A stretch of DNA of 64,000 bases from Actinoplanes lutulentus (GTDB lineage Bacteria > Actinomycetota > Actinomycetes > Mycobacteriales > Micromonosporaceae): contig NZ_QLMJ01000025.1 in assembly GCF_003259845.1 (NCBI RefSeq), positions 123,548 through 187,547 of the forward strand, in the 5' to 3' direction. The translations under genes and the position numbers were made by a program. The notes below the pieces were generated by a model, which was given only the letters and a program-made list of their open reading frames with translations, did not search any database and was not told the origin of the DNA. This document shows, in pieces, positions 27,038 to 35,658 of the stretch; the first letter of the stretch is position 1; each line of letters opens with the position of its first letter.

Positions 27038-27318
27038 CGGGTACTTCGGTCGGGTGATTCCACCTGACTCTTACCGGGCGGCCTGGCAGGATCGTGGCCA
27101 TTGAGCAGGGCCGACGGGGCAGACGGAGGCACCGGGATCACGCTGAGCGCCGACTGAGCAGGTGAGGACGGGAGGACAGCGGACACTGACCGGTTTGTCG
27201 AGGGCCGCATCCGTTCGGCCCGGGGCCCGACTACGCTCCTGGTCAAAGCTGATCTACGATGCGGTTCGGATGCCCGTCCGCTCTTGCATGTCCGCCCCCT
27301 TCTCGCCAGGATGGCGCA

Positions 27319-28689
27319 ATGCCCCAGCAGCAGGATCAGAACCTGGCCTTCTTCGAGACCGCTAACTCGCAGCACGACTTCACCGTGGTCCTGCGGGGAT
27401 ACGACCGTCACCAGGTCGACGGACACATCGGCCGGCTGCTCGCCGCGCTGAACCAGTCCGAGCAGGCTCGCGGCGAGGCCGAACAGCGGATGAACGACGC
27501 TCAGCGTCGTCTGCGCCAGGCTGAGCAGCGGCTCAACGCGCTGGAGCAGAAACTCGCCGACTCCAACAAGCTGTTGGAAGAGAACAACAGGCCGACGCTC
27601 TCCGGGCTGGGCACCCGGGTGGAGCAGATCCTGCGTCTCGCCGAGGAACAGGCGAACGATCACCGCAACGAGGCGAAACGGGAGTCGGAGGGCATCCTCT
27701 CCGCGGCTCGCCTCGAAGCACGTGAGATCACCGACAAGGCTCGCGCCGAGGCCGCCGCGATGAAGGCGACCGCCGAGCGTGAGGCCGGTCAGCTGCGGAC
27801 CCACGCCGAGCGCGAGGCCGCCGAGAACCGGGTTCAGGCCCGGCGCGAGGCCGACACGCTGCGCTCCGACGCCGACCGCGAGACCAAGCAGCTGCGTACG
27901 GTCACCGCGCACGAGGTCGCCGAGCTGAAGTCGACCGTGGAGCGGGAGGTCGCCTCGCTGCGCGCCACCGCCGAGCGGGAGATCACCCAGGCTCGCGCCA
28001 AGGCCGCCCGCGAGGCGGAGGAGAAGCGGGCCGAGGCCACCAAGCTGCTCACCGACGCGCGTGACAAGCGTGAGAAGGACCTCCAGTCGCTGGCCGTCGA
28101 GATCGCCGAGCGGCGTGAGAAGGCCGAGCGTGAGGAGTCCGAGCGGCACGCCGCGCAGGTCAACGCCACGCAGAAGATGGTCTCCGAGGCCGAGCAGCGG
28201 GCCCGTGCCGCCGAGGACCGCGCCAAGGAGATCCAGCAGCGCGCCGAGACCCGCCGCGTCGAGTCCGAGCGCCATGCCGTCGAGACCGTCGAGAAATCCC
28301 GCGCGCTCGCCGAGAAGACCGTCACCGAGGCCCGCGCCGAGGCGAACCGCCTGCTCAGCGACTCCCGCACCGAGGCCGAGCTGACCACACAGGCCGCTCG
28401 CCGCGAGGTCGAGGACCTGACCCGCCAGAAAGACGCGGTCACCAACCAGCTCGGGCAGATGCTCTCCGGCCTCTCCGGCCTGGTGCCGGGTGTCGGTGGC
28501 GCGGCTGCCGTCAAGGCCGTCGCCGAGGCGGTCGCACCGCAGCGCCCGCAGGCACCGGCTCAGCCGCAGGCCGAGGCGCCTGCTCAGCGCACCCCCGAGC
28601 AGGCTGCCGAGCAGGCCGCTCAGCAGCAGGGCGAGGCTCAGGAAGCGGAGGCCGGCGACGAGCCGGTGGCCGCTAAGACCAACTCCTGA
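27319..28689 (+). CDS. DivIVA-like coiled-coil protein (polar growth/cytoskeletal type), first of two
   Basis: A 456-residue protein. Residues ~10-45 (FFETANSQHDFTVVLRGYDRHQVDGHIGRLL) match the DivIVA N-terminal membrane-targeting motif RGYDxxQVD. Residues ~45-385 are almost unbroken coiled coil, with a repeated AEREAxxLR-type heptad pattern rich in Ala, Arg and Glu. Around residues 115-120 the GTRVEQILRLAEEQA segment is also typical of actinomycete DivIVA relatives. The last ~70 residues are Gln/Ala/Pro-rich and disordered. In Streptomyces, filP and scy (coiled-coil scaffolds of tip growth) sit directly next to mce, and this gene occupies that position. It is much shorter than Scy, so orthology is unproved. 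ATG 27319 gives the motif near the N-terminus. Confidence 0.82.
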   Translation: MPQQQDQNLAFFETANSQHDFTVVLRGYDRHQVDGHIGRLLAALNQSEQARGEAEQRMNDAQRRLRQAEQRLNALEQKLADSNKLLEENNRPTLSGLGTRVEQILRLAEEQANDHRNEAKRESEGILSAARLEAREITDKARAEAAAMKATAEREAGQLRTHAEREAAENRVQARREADTLRSDADRETKQLRTVTAHEVAELKSTVEREVASLRATAEREITQARAKAAREAEEKRAEATKLLTDARDKREKDLQSLAVEIAERREKAEREESERHAAQVNATQKMVSEAEQRARAAEDRAKEIQQRAETRRVESERHAVETVEKSRALAEKTVTEARAEANRLLSDSRTEAELTTQAARREVEDLTRQKDAVTNQLGQMLSGLSGLVPGVGGAAAVKAVAEAVAPQRPQAPAQPQAEAPAQRTPEQAAEQAAQQQGEAQEAEAGDEPVAAKTNS

Positions 28690-28771
28690 GATATTCGACG
28701 CGCCGCCCTCGGGTTGCGGAGCCGCCGCGAGTACGCGACGGTGATTGCGCCGGGTGGTGCGGCTACATCGG

Positions 28772-28800
28772 GCCGTATCGGAGTTTCTCCGATACGGCTT
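28772..28800 (+). terminator. Perfect 12-bp hairpin between the two coiled-coil genes
   Basis: GCCGTATCGGAG (28772-28783), loop TTT, and the exact reverse complement (28787-28798) followed by TT. It stands 83 bp after the first coiled-coil gene and 131 bp before the second, so it probably ends the first transcript and gives the second its own promoter. The U-tract is short. Confidence 0.7.
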
Positions 28801-28931
28801 CGCTCGTTCTCGCCGCGTAGCCTTGGGTTTTGGCAAGCCGGGGCGGACAAATCGTAACTACCCGCATAGTCCCTGCCAGCCCGGTGTGTATGCACACGCC
28901 ACGGGACGATGCGTATGTGAGGATGGACAGC

Positions 28932-30335
28932 ATGTCGCACGGCGAAATCTTCGGCCTCAGCGGGGACTCGGCTCACGAACCCAGCTTCGAGACCGCCCTC
29001 CGGGGCTATGAGAAGAAACAGGTCGAGCGATACGTTGCCCGCGCCGAGAACGAGATCGCCGCGCTGGCAGCCGAGCGGGAGCAGGCGTACTCGCAGATAC
29101 AGGCGATGAGCGCCCAGATCGAGCGTCTCCAGCAGGAGATGACCCAGGTCCGCCGGCAGTCCGGCGCCGTCGGCGAGGTCTCGTTCCGGCACCTCGGCCC
29201 CAAGGTCGAGCAGATCCTGGCGCTGGCCGAGGAGCAGGCCGAGGCGATCAAGGCGTCGGCCACCGATGACATCGCGAGCCGGCTCGCCGAGGCGGAGCGG
29301 ATCCGCGCCGAGTCCGAGGCGCACGCCCACGACGGCATCCGGGACTTCGAGATCGCCCTGGCCGCACGCCGGGCCGAGGAGGAGAAGACCGACTCGGCGA
29401 AACGCGTGGCCACCGAGCAGCACGTGACGGCGGCCCGGCAGAACGCCGAGCAGATGCGTACCGAGGCCGAGACCGTGCTGAACCGGGCTCGCACCGAGGG
29501 GCAGAGCATCACCGACAAGGCCGTCCAGGACGCCCAGCGCACCAAGGCCGAAGTGGACGGTTACGTCCAGTCCACCCGGGTCCAGGCGGAGCAGGAGCTC
29601 AAGGCCCAGCGCGAGAAGGCCCAGCAGGAGATCGACGCGAAGCGCACCGCCGCGGAGCGCGAGCAGGCCGACCTCAAGGCCTCCGTCGAGCACGAGCTGG
29701 CCCTGCGCCGGCACTCGGTGCTGGAGGAGCTCGGTCAGATGCGCACCGGCGTCGAGAAGCAGTGCGCCGACCTGCGCAGCGAGGCCGACAAGTACGCCGA
29801 GGAGGTGCTCCGGCGCTCCGACGAGCAGGCCACTGCCGTCCGCAAGGAGATCACCGCCCAGCAGGAGAAGATCGCCCAGGCCGGGCGTGATCTGGACACC
29901 GCGCAGGGCAAGATCGCCGAGGCGGAGAAGCGCCGGGCCGCCGCCGAGCAGCGGGCGTCGGAGTCGGAGCAGGAAGCCGACCGGGTGCAGGAACGCCTCA
30001 CCGAGACGTCCCAGTCACTCGAGGTGGAGCTCAAGCGGGTCGCCGAGGCCGTGCGCGCCGGCGAGGCCGCCGAGCGGCGCGCCACCGAGGTACGCCGGCA
30101 GGTGCAGCGTGAGGCGAAGCGGGTGGCCGAGCTGGCCGCCGCAGCGGTGCTGGCCGCCGCCGCCTCACCGGGCGAGGACCACGAGGGGTACGAGGACGTG
30201 GAGCCCAGCGCTCCGGCGGCCGCACCCGCCACCGCCTCGTCCGAGAAGACCCAGCAGGTCCAGCCGGCCAAGGTCACCGCTTCGGCGAAGGTGACCGTTC
30301 CGCAGGCCAGCCGGGTTTCGGCGGACGCCGAGTAA
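28932..30335 (+). CDS. DivIVA-like coiled-coil protein (polar growth/cytoskeletal type), second of two
   Basis: A 467-residue protein built like the preceding gene. A DivIVA-type head (SFETALRGYEKKQVERYVARAE, residues ~20-42) is followed by the conserved SFRHLGPKVEQILALAEEQAEAI segment, then coiled coil to about residue 410. A Pro/Ala/Thr-rich disordered end follows. The two proteins share architecture and several motifs but have diverged strongly, suggesting an old duplication or a hetero-oligomeric pair. The start is chosen at ATG 28932 with GAGG about 9 nt ahead; ATG 28923 is an alternative. Its place beside mce matches the Streptomyces filP/scy region. A role in organising the hyphal tip or septation is inferred. 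Confidence 0.82.
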   Translation: MSHGEIFGLSGDSAHEPSFETALRGYEKKQVERYVARAENEIAALAAEREQAYSQIQAMSAQIERLQQEMTQVRRQSGAVGEVSFRHLGPKVEQILALAEEQAEAIKASATDDIASRLAEAERIRAESEAHAHDGIRDFEIALAARRAEEEKTDSAKRVATEQHVTAARQNAEQMRTEAETVLNRARTEGQSITDKAVQDAQRTKAEVDGYVQSTRVQAEQELKAQREKAQQEIDAKRTAAEREQADLKASVEHELALRRHSVLEELGQMRTGVEKQCADLRSEADKYAEEVLRRSDEQATAVRKEITAQQEKIAQAGRDLDTAQGKIAEAEKRRAAAEQRASESEQEADRVQERLTETSQSLEVELKRVAEAVRAGEAAERRATEVRRQVQREAKRVAELAAAAVLAAAASPGEDHEGYEDVEPSAPAAAPATASSEKTQQVQPAKVTASAKVTVPQASRVSADAE

Positions 30336-30398
30336 CGATCACCGGCACGCCGTTCGCGCCGGGTGGCGGGGGCGGCGTGGCAGCGATAGCTTCCGTTC

Positions 30399-31514
30399 AT
30401 GTCGTCCGAACAGCCCGCCGAGGAACCCGCCGAAGAGCCTGTGCTCGTCGAGGACGACGACGAGGGCCGTTTCGGTGAGCCCGGGCGCCCGCTCAACCGG
30501 CGCAGCCCGTTCCTTTTCGGGTTCCTGTTCGGACTCGGCGTCATCCTGGCGTACGCGCTCTTCCTCGGTCTTCGTAATGCCGCCTCGATCCTGGTTCTGA
30601 TCTTCATCGCGCTGTTCCTGGCGATCGGGCTCAACCCGGCCGTGGAACGGCTGCGCCGCTGGGGCATGCGCCGTGGCTTCGCCGTCGCGATCGTCGCCCT
30701 GGCCGTGGTCGGCCTGCTGGTCGGCGGCCTGATCGCGCTGATTCCGCCGCTGGTCACCCAGACCACCGAGCTGATCAACAACGCGCCCGAGACGATCGAG
30801 AGCTTCCGGCGCAGCGAGACCGTCAACGAGCTGATCCAGCGGTACGACATCGTGACCAAGGTGCAGAGCGCGATCAACGCGGGCACCGTCGGCAACGCGG
30901 TGGGCGGGGTGGTCGGCGGCGCCCGGCTGCTGTTCGGCACGGTCTTCAACATCCTGACCGTGCTGGTCCTGACGATCTACTTCATGGCCGCGTTCGAGCG
31001 GATCAAGGCGGCCGGTTACTCGCTGGTGCCGGGCACCCGGCGGGAGCGGGTCCAGCTGCTCACCGACGAGATCCTCACCAAGGTCGGCGCATACATGGTG
31101 GGTGCGCTGGCGATCGCGATCCTGGCCGGGTTCAGTACTTTCGCGCTGGCGCTGGTGCTCGGTCTCGCGTACCCATTCGCCCTGGCCGTGGTGGTCGCGG
31201 TATGCGACCTGATCCCGCAGATCGGGGCGACGCTCGGCGCCGTGGTGGTCAGCCTGGTCGGTCTGGGCTCGTCGATCACCGACGGGATCGTCTGCATCGT
31301 GTTCTTCATCGTGTACCAGCAGATCGAGAACTACCTGATCTACCCGAACGTGATGCGCCGGTCGGTGAAGGTCAGCGACGTCGCGGCGCTGGTGGCAGCC
31401 CTGGTCGGGGTCGGGCTGTTCGGTGTGATCGGCGCCCTGGTCGCGATCCCGATGGTGGCCGCGATCCAGCTGATCATGCGGGAGGTCCTGGTGCCGTCCC
31501 AACAAGATCGATGA
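30399..31514 (+). CDS. AI-2E family transporter (PerM/YdiK-type permease)
   Basis: A 371-residue membrane protein. A polar acidic N-terminal ~35 residues precede about eight hydrophobic helices. The arrangement is two helices (PFLFGFLFGLGVILAYALFL and ASILVLIFIALFLAIGLNPAVERL), a third, a long extracytoplasmic helical insert (~115-165), then the remaining helices. VVVAVCDLIPQIGATLGAVVV and QQIENYLIYPNVMRRSVKVSD are the strongest family signatures. Members have been linked to autoinducer export, cation/proton antiport and permease roles, so the substrate is unknown. It has its own 63-bp leader after the coiled-coil gene. Confidence 0.9.
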   Translation: MSSEQPAEEPAEEPVLVEDDDEGRFGEPGRPLNRRSPFLFGFLFGLGVILAYALFLGLRNAASILVLIFIALFLAIGLNPAVERLRRWGMRRGFAVAIVALAVVGLLVGGLIALIPPLVTQTTELINNAPETIESFRRSETVNELIQRYDIVTKVQSAINAGTVGNAVGGVVGGARLLFGTVFNILTVLVLTIYFMAAFERIKAAGYSLVPGTRRERVQLLTDEILTKVGAYMVGALAIAILAGFSTFALALVLGLAYPFALAVVVAVCDLIPQIGATLGAVVVSLVGLGSSITDGIVCIVFFIVYQQIENYLIYPNVMRRSVKVSDVAALVAALVGVGLFGVIGALVAIPMVAAIQLIMREVLVPSQQDR

Positions 31515-31578
31515 CCCTCTTGCCAGATCGAGAGTCCTAAGTAGATCATTACCCCCGCTCGTCCGCTTGACGAGAAAT

Positions 31579-31596
31579 TAAATTCGGGGGAATTTA
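31579..31596 (+). promoter_or_regulatory. AT-rich hairpin enclosing the Shine-Dalgarno of the secreted amidase-like gene
   Basis: TAAATTC (31579-31585) and GAATTTA (31590-31596) are perfect inverted arms around GGGG. The purine run GGGGGAA, the only ribosome-binding candidate, sits in the loop and right arm, and the last A is the first base of the start codon. TTGACG at 31567-31572 may be a -35. The stem is weak (7 A/T-rich pairs), so it could breathe with temperature. A control role is speculative. Confidence 0.3.
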
Positions 31597-33950
31597 TGGT
31601 TCACATGGTGAGCCGCCGTTTCTGGCGGCTCTGTCTGGCTGCCCTGATGTCAGTGGCGGTCACGGCCGGGCTCGCGGCGGTAACGCCCACGCCGGCCCAG
31701 GCCCAGTGGTACTGCGACGACGATTTCGTGACCACCACCAACGGTGACGGCAGCGGGATCATGAACTTTGCCCAGAACCTCCGGCACGGTCCCTACGCGG
31801 ACTGCAACAACACCGGCGTGCAGGCGAAGGTCGGGCAGAAGGTCTGGTTCTGGTGCTACACCTACAACTCCTGGGGCAACAAGTGGTGGTACGCCCGCCT
31901 CGACGCGACCCAGGACTACGGCTGGATCTTCGAGGACAACATCTCCAGCATCGACCTGGACGATGACGGAAGCGCCACCACGCCGGCCAAGGAGTGCTCG
32001 ATCACCGGGCAGCCCGCGCTCGGCACGCGCAGCATCACGCCGGCGACCTCCTGCGTGACCGGTACGGCCCGGCCCTCGATCAACACGACCCGGCCGGTGC
32101 TCGGCATCACCGGAACGGACCCGAACGGCGACACCCTGCTCGCCGACTTCGAGTGGTTCACCACCGGCGGCACCAAGATCGGCGGCGCGACGTCGGCCGA
32201 GTTCAACTCCGGCGCCAAGGGGTCGGTGACAGTGCCAGCCGGCGCGTTCGTCAACGGCGGCACATACGCCTGGCGGGTACGGGTCACCGACGGCATGCGC
32301 TTCAGCCCGTGGAGCAGCAAGTGCGAGGTCGTGGTGAACACGGTGCCACGGCTCGGCGCGCGGACGACCGCGGCGGCACCGGTCTGCGTGATCGGATCCG
32401 GCCGTCCGGTCGCCGGGCTGACCCCGGCGCTCGCCGCCACCTACGGTTACGCCGCGTCGGCCACCCTGGCCGTCACGTTCGAGTGGTGGCCGGTCGAGGG
32501 CACCGAGGCGCTGGGCACCGCGACGGTCTCCGGCAAGAACGCCACCGCGGCCGCGACCACGGTCCCGGCCGGGCAGCTCACCGACGGCGACAGCTATCAG
32601 TGGCGGGTCAAGGCGGACGAGGGCACGATCACCTCCGGCTGGTCGCCGTGGTGTGAGTTCACCGCGAGCGCCGAGGTGGCCGAGATGCCGGCCGACAAGG
32701 CGACACTGCTGGCGACGTCCGCCAACGCACCCACGGCGACCGACGTCGACCTCGACGCCGACGAGCCGCTGGCGGCCACGGCCGATGCCGGCCCGGCCAC
32801 CGACGTCGCGGCGATCCGCTCCGACATGGAGTCGCTGATGGAGTCGTTCAACCAGGCGCAGCGGCTGTCGCCGGCTCCGGCCACCCGGCAGGCCCAGGCC
32901 ACCCGGTACGTCAGCGACGTCACCGCGGCGAACACCTCGCCCGGGATGAGCGCGTACTCGGCCGCCTCCGCGTCGAGCTTCATCGCGAAGGTGTCCGTCA
33001 GCCTGGACCGATCGGTGCTGGACACCGAGGCGACCGCACTGGCTCAGGCGATGCAGGCCGACGCCGCCGACCCGACGCTGCCGTCGCTGGTCAGCTCGGA
33101 CTTCCAGGTGCTGGAGTGGCGGGGCATCCAGGTCTCCGGCAGCACCGCCACGGCGATCGTGCTGGGCGCGACGACGAACTGCTTCGAGGGTGGCTCGCTG
33201 TCCACCGAGGAAGGTTGCACCTCGCCGGATCCCACCCAGTGGCAGGTCAGCCTGCGCAAGGGTGACGACGGGCAGTGGCGGATGGTGACCTTCGACGGTT
33301 ACACCGAGACCCCGGCCGAGGAGCCGGGCCAGGTGGAGCCGGACCCGTCGGCGTCTCCCGAGGCCGAGGCCGAGGCGCAGGTGATGGCGAAGGGGTACGG
33401 ATCCCGGTTCGACGGCGTCGCCGCGCAGAACTGGGCGAAGGCCAACTACGCGAAGACCTCGACGAGCAACCCGACCATCCCGAACTACAAGTTCTACGGG
33501 TCGGACTGCACCAACTTCGTGAGTGCCGCGTGGAACCGGGGCGGCAAGATCCCGATGACCAACAACTGGCATCAGGCGCGCTGGTACAACAACGACGGTT
33601 ACTACTTCAAGGAGGGCAGTTACTCCTTCATCCGGGTCAAGGACTTCCGCAGCCGCTGGTACGACATCGGCAGCCGGTACGTCTACGTTCAGGGCCGGAC
33701 CGCGCTGAACAAGAAGTACTCGCCGGCCGGCACCGGTGAGGCGTACATCTTCGACAGTGGCAACAAGCGCAGCAAGCCGGACTGGCAGCACGCGGCCATC
33801 CAGGTGGGCTTCTCGAAGGGCTACGACGAGTACGCCCAGCACTCCTCCGGGAAGGTCACCGACTGGCGGACCTGGTACTGGAAGCGCACCTCGTACCAGC
33901 GGGTCAATATGGAGAAGTCCGGCCACGGTCTCCGGATCATCCGCCCGTAA
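31596..33950 (+). CDS. Secreted protein with tandem Ig/Fn3-like repeats and C-terminal amidase-like (Amidase_6) domain
   Basis: A 784-residue exported protein. The signal peptide spans residues ~1-36 (RRFWR...AVTAGLAAVTPTPAQAQ, AxA site before QWYC). A Cys/Trp-rich N-terminal module (to ~130) is followed by two tandem beta-sandwich-like repeats, ~145-250 and ~251-365. Each repeat contains a TYAWRVRVTDG or SYQWRVKADEG core. An Ala-rich helical region (~370-600) precedes the C-terminal domain (~605-784). There GSDCTNFVSAAWNRGGKIPM (Cys ~638) and WQHAAIQVGF (His ~732) match the putative amidase domain of Bacillus-type proteins, related to NlpC/P60. A cell-wall or secreted-peptide hydrolase is inferred. 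The lipoprotein gene follows after 14 bp. Confidence 0.8.
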   Translation: MVHMVSRRFWRLCLAALMSVAVTAGLAAVTPTPAQAQWYCDDDFVTTTNGDGSGIMNFAQNLRHGPYADCNNTGVQAKVGQKVWFWCYTYNSWGNKWWYARLDATQDYGWIFEDNISSIDLDDDGSATTPAKECSITGQPALGTRSITPATSCVTGTARPSINTTRPVLGITGTDPNGDTLLADFEWFTTGGTKIGGATSAEFNSGAKGSVTVPAGAFVNGGTYAWRVRVTDGMRFSPWSSKCEVVVNTVPRLGARTTAAAPVCVIGSGRPVAGLTPALAATYGYAASATLAVTFEWWPVEGTEALGTATVSGKNATAAATTVPAGQLTDGDSYQWRVKADEGTITSGWSPWCEFTASAEVAEMPADKATLLATSANAPTATDVDLDADEPLAATADAGPATDVAAIRSDMESLMESFNQAQRLSPAPATRQAQATRYVSDVTAANTSPGMSAYSAASASSFIAKVSVSLDRSVLDTEATALAQAMQADAADPTLPSLVSSDFQVLEWRGIQVSGSTATAIVLGATTNCFEGGSLSTEEGCTSPDPTQWQVSLRKGDDGQWRMVTFDGYTETPAEEPGQVEPDPSASPEAEAEAQVMAKGYGSRFDGVAAQNWAKANYAKTSTSNPTIPNYKFYGSDCTNFVSAAWNRGGKIPMTNNWHQARWYNNDGYYFKEGSYSFIRVKDFRSRWYDIGSRYVYVQGRTALNKKYSPAGTGEAYIFDSGNKRSKPDWQHAAIQVGFSKGYDEYAQHSSGKVTDWRTWYWKRTSYQRVNMEKSGHGLRIIRP

Positions 33951-33964
33951 CGACAGGACCTGTG

Positions 33965-34471
33965 ATGACGAAGAGATGGACAGCCCTGATCGCGGCGATT
34001 GCCATGATCGGGACGACCAGCACGGCATGCGGCAGCGAACCGGCTGACGCGGTCATCGGCTCACCCGACGCCGCGGCCGCCACCGAGCAGGCCCTGCGGG
34101 CTCTGGAGGCGGACGCCACGTTCGGCCAGGAGACCACACAGGACCCCGGCTGGCATCCGATCTGTGCGGGCCGGCCGATGGGACTCTCGCCCGAGGACGT
34201 GGATCCGCGGACCGTCTACGCCTGGATCTACTGCAAGTGGGTGCGGGACGGCGTCGACGACGGAGCCTCGCTTCCGGGGATCGCCTCGCCGGTCGTGGTC
34301 CATCTAACCTCGCCCATGCGGTACGAGCTGCCGCAGGACGGCGACGACTATCCGAAGTCGATCGACGAGATCTTCCCGCCGAACCTCCGGGAGGCCGCGC
34401 TCGGCGGCAGCCCGGAGGAGAGCGCGGTGCTGGCGGAGCTCGACGCGAAGGTCATCGCAGCACAGAAGTGA
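33965..34471 (+). CDS. Small putative lipoprotein of unknown function
   Basis: A 168-residue protein with a short signal peptide (KRWTALIAAIAMIG) ending in a lipobox-like STAC, so it is probably membrane-anchored on the outside. The mature part has two further cysteines (PICAGRP and IYCKW) that could form a disulphide, and no recognised domain. It starts 14 bp after the secreted amidase-like gene and is probably co-transcribed, perhaps as an immunity, anchoring or inhibitor partner (inference). Its stop abuts the stop of the convergent hydrolase (TGATCA). Confidence 0.7.
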   Translation: MTKRWTALIAAIAMIGTTSTACGSEPADAVIGSPDAAAATEQALRALEADATFGQETTQDPGWHPICAGRPMGLSPEDVDPRTVYAWIYCKWVRDGVDDGASLPGIASPVVVHLTSPMRYELPQDGDDYPKSIDEIFPPNLREAALGGSPEESAVLAELDAKVIAAQK

Positions 34472-35266
34472 TCACTCGGGTTGTGGGACGGGTTTGTCGG
34501 AGAACGAGGCGACGGTGCGGTCCGCGTACGCACCGGCGTCACCGGTCTCGATCGGCCCGTCCCACGTCCGTGGCAGTGGCGTCGGCACGTCCGGCGCCAC
34601 TCGGCGGACGATCTCGTCGAGGATCGTCTCGGCGTCGCCGACCCAGAGGTGCTTGCCGCCCTCGACCGGGACCACCTCGCACTGCGGGATGGCGGCGAAC
34701 CGCTCTTTCGCCTCGGCCGGGCGCAGGTAGTCGTCGAACTCCGGGACGATCGCGGTGATCGGCTTGCCGGCCTCGGCCCAGGCGTCGAGGTGCTCGGGCT
34801 TGGAGAACCGCAGCGGCGGGGAGAGCAGGATCGCGCCGCTCACCGACGGTTCCAGGCCGTACATCAGGGTCAGGTCGGTGCCGAACGACCAGCCGACCAG
34901 CCAGATGTTCGGCAGGTCGGCGAACTCGGCGTACTCGATGGCGGCGGCCACGTCGAACTTCTCGTCGACGGCGCCGGAGAAGGATCCGCCGCTCGTACCG
35001 CGTACCGAAGATGTCCCTCGGGTGTTGAAACGCAGAACCGCGACCCCGGCCAGAGCAGGCAGCCGCCAGGCTGCCTTGCGGTAGATGTGACTGTCCATCA
35101 TCCCGCCGTGCGTGGGCAGCGGGTGCAGGCAGACGATGGTCGCCACCGGCTCACGGTCGAGCGGGCGGGCCAGCTCACCGACGAGGGTGACGCCGTCCGC
35201 GGTGTGCAGCTCGATCTCCTCGCGGTTCGCGGGAAGGATCGAGTTGGCCCGGATCTGATTGCTCAT
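34472..35266 (-). CDS. Alpha/beta hydrolase
   Basis: A 264-residue alpha/beta-hydrolase. The oxyanion region ATIVCLHPLPTHGGMMDS, the nucleophile elbow GWSFGTD (GxSxG) and a C-terminal His in VPVEGGKHLWVGD are present. VPEFDDYLRP provides the acid-loop region. The family is close to dienelactone-hydrolase-like or peptidase S15-like small hydrolases; the substrate is unknown. ATG 35266 is taken because conserved sequence begins there, although the frame is open further upstream. It follows the small CxxC gene by 11 bp on the same strand. Confidence 0.87.
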   Translation of the reverse strand: MSNQIRANSILPANREEIELHTADGVTLVGELARPLDREPVATIVCLHPLPTHGGMMDSHIYRKAAWRLPALAGVAVLRFNTRGTSSVRGTSGGSFSGAVDEKFDVAAAIEYAEFADLPNIWLVGWSFGTDLTLMYGLEPSVSGAILLSPPLRFSKPEHLDAWAEAGKPITAIVPEFDDYLRPAEAKERFAAIPQCEVVPVEGGKHLWVGDAETILDEIVRRVAPDVPTPLPRTWDGPIETGDAGAYADRTVASFSDKPVPQPE

Positions 35267-35277
35267 GAAGTTGATTT

Positions 35278-35604
35278 TCACCCATAGCGGGGAGCGTTGC
35301 GTGACCGCTCCACCCCTGGTGCACGACGGTCGCGTGCTCGCCAGCAGCCCGTGTGCCAGTGCCGGCGGTCGCTCTCGTCGCCGTAACCGTCGGCCGGCCA
35401 CGCCACGATGTGCGCGACGCCGGGGCGGACGTCCTGCATGCAACCCGGGCAGCGATAGACCTTTACCGCCGCCTGCCCGAAGATGTTGCGCACCATCCAC
35501 TCGCCGTCCTGCCACTGCTGGACGCGGTCCTCAGTGATGCCGGGGCGGTCGACGCTGGGCTCATCATCGGTCTTTTTCTTCGGGCGGTTGCGGCGGGGGC
35601 TCAC
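35278..35604 (-). CDS. Small conserved actinomycete protein with CxxC...H...C putative zinc site
   Basis: A 108-residue basic protein. An Arg/Lys-rich N-terminus (SPRRNRPKKK) is followed by QWQDGEWMVRNIFGQAAVKVYRCPGCMQDVRPGVAHIVAWP and RRHWHTGCWRARDRR, ending in RSRNAPRYG. CPGC together with the later HWH and C residues could bind zinc. This pattern is familiar from many actinomycete genomes, where it is often labelled ATP/GTP-binding without visible basis. Start GTG 35604 is chosen by the conserved beginning; ATG 35646 is possible. Probably an operon with the hydrolase, and divergent from the aldehyde dehydrogenase by 54 bp. Confidence 0.78.
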   Translation of the reverse strand: MSPRRNRPKKKTDDEPSVDRPGITEDRVQQWQDGEWMVRNIFGQAAVKVYRCPGCMQDVRPGVAHIVAWPADGYGDESDRRHWHTGCWRARDRRAPGVERSRNAPRYG

Positions 35605-35658
35605 AACACCAAGAGTACGTAGTGACTCGCTGGTAACAATCGCCATACACTCCCGTAC

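Noticed and set aside
26081..27104. Alternative frames overlapping thiolase and epimerase
   Set aside because: They are frame-shifted shadows; thiolase and epimerase active-site motifs are continuous without frameshift.
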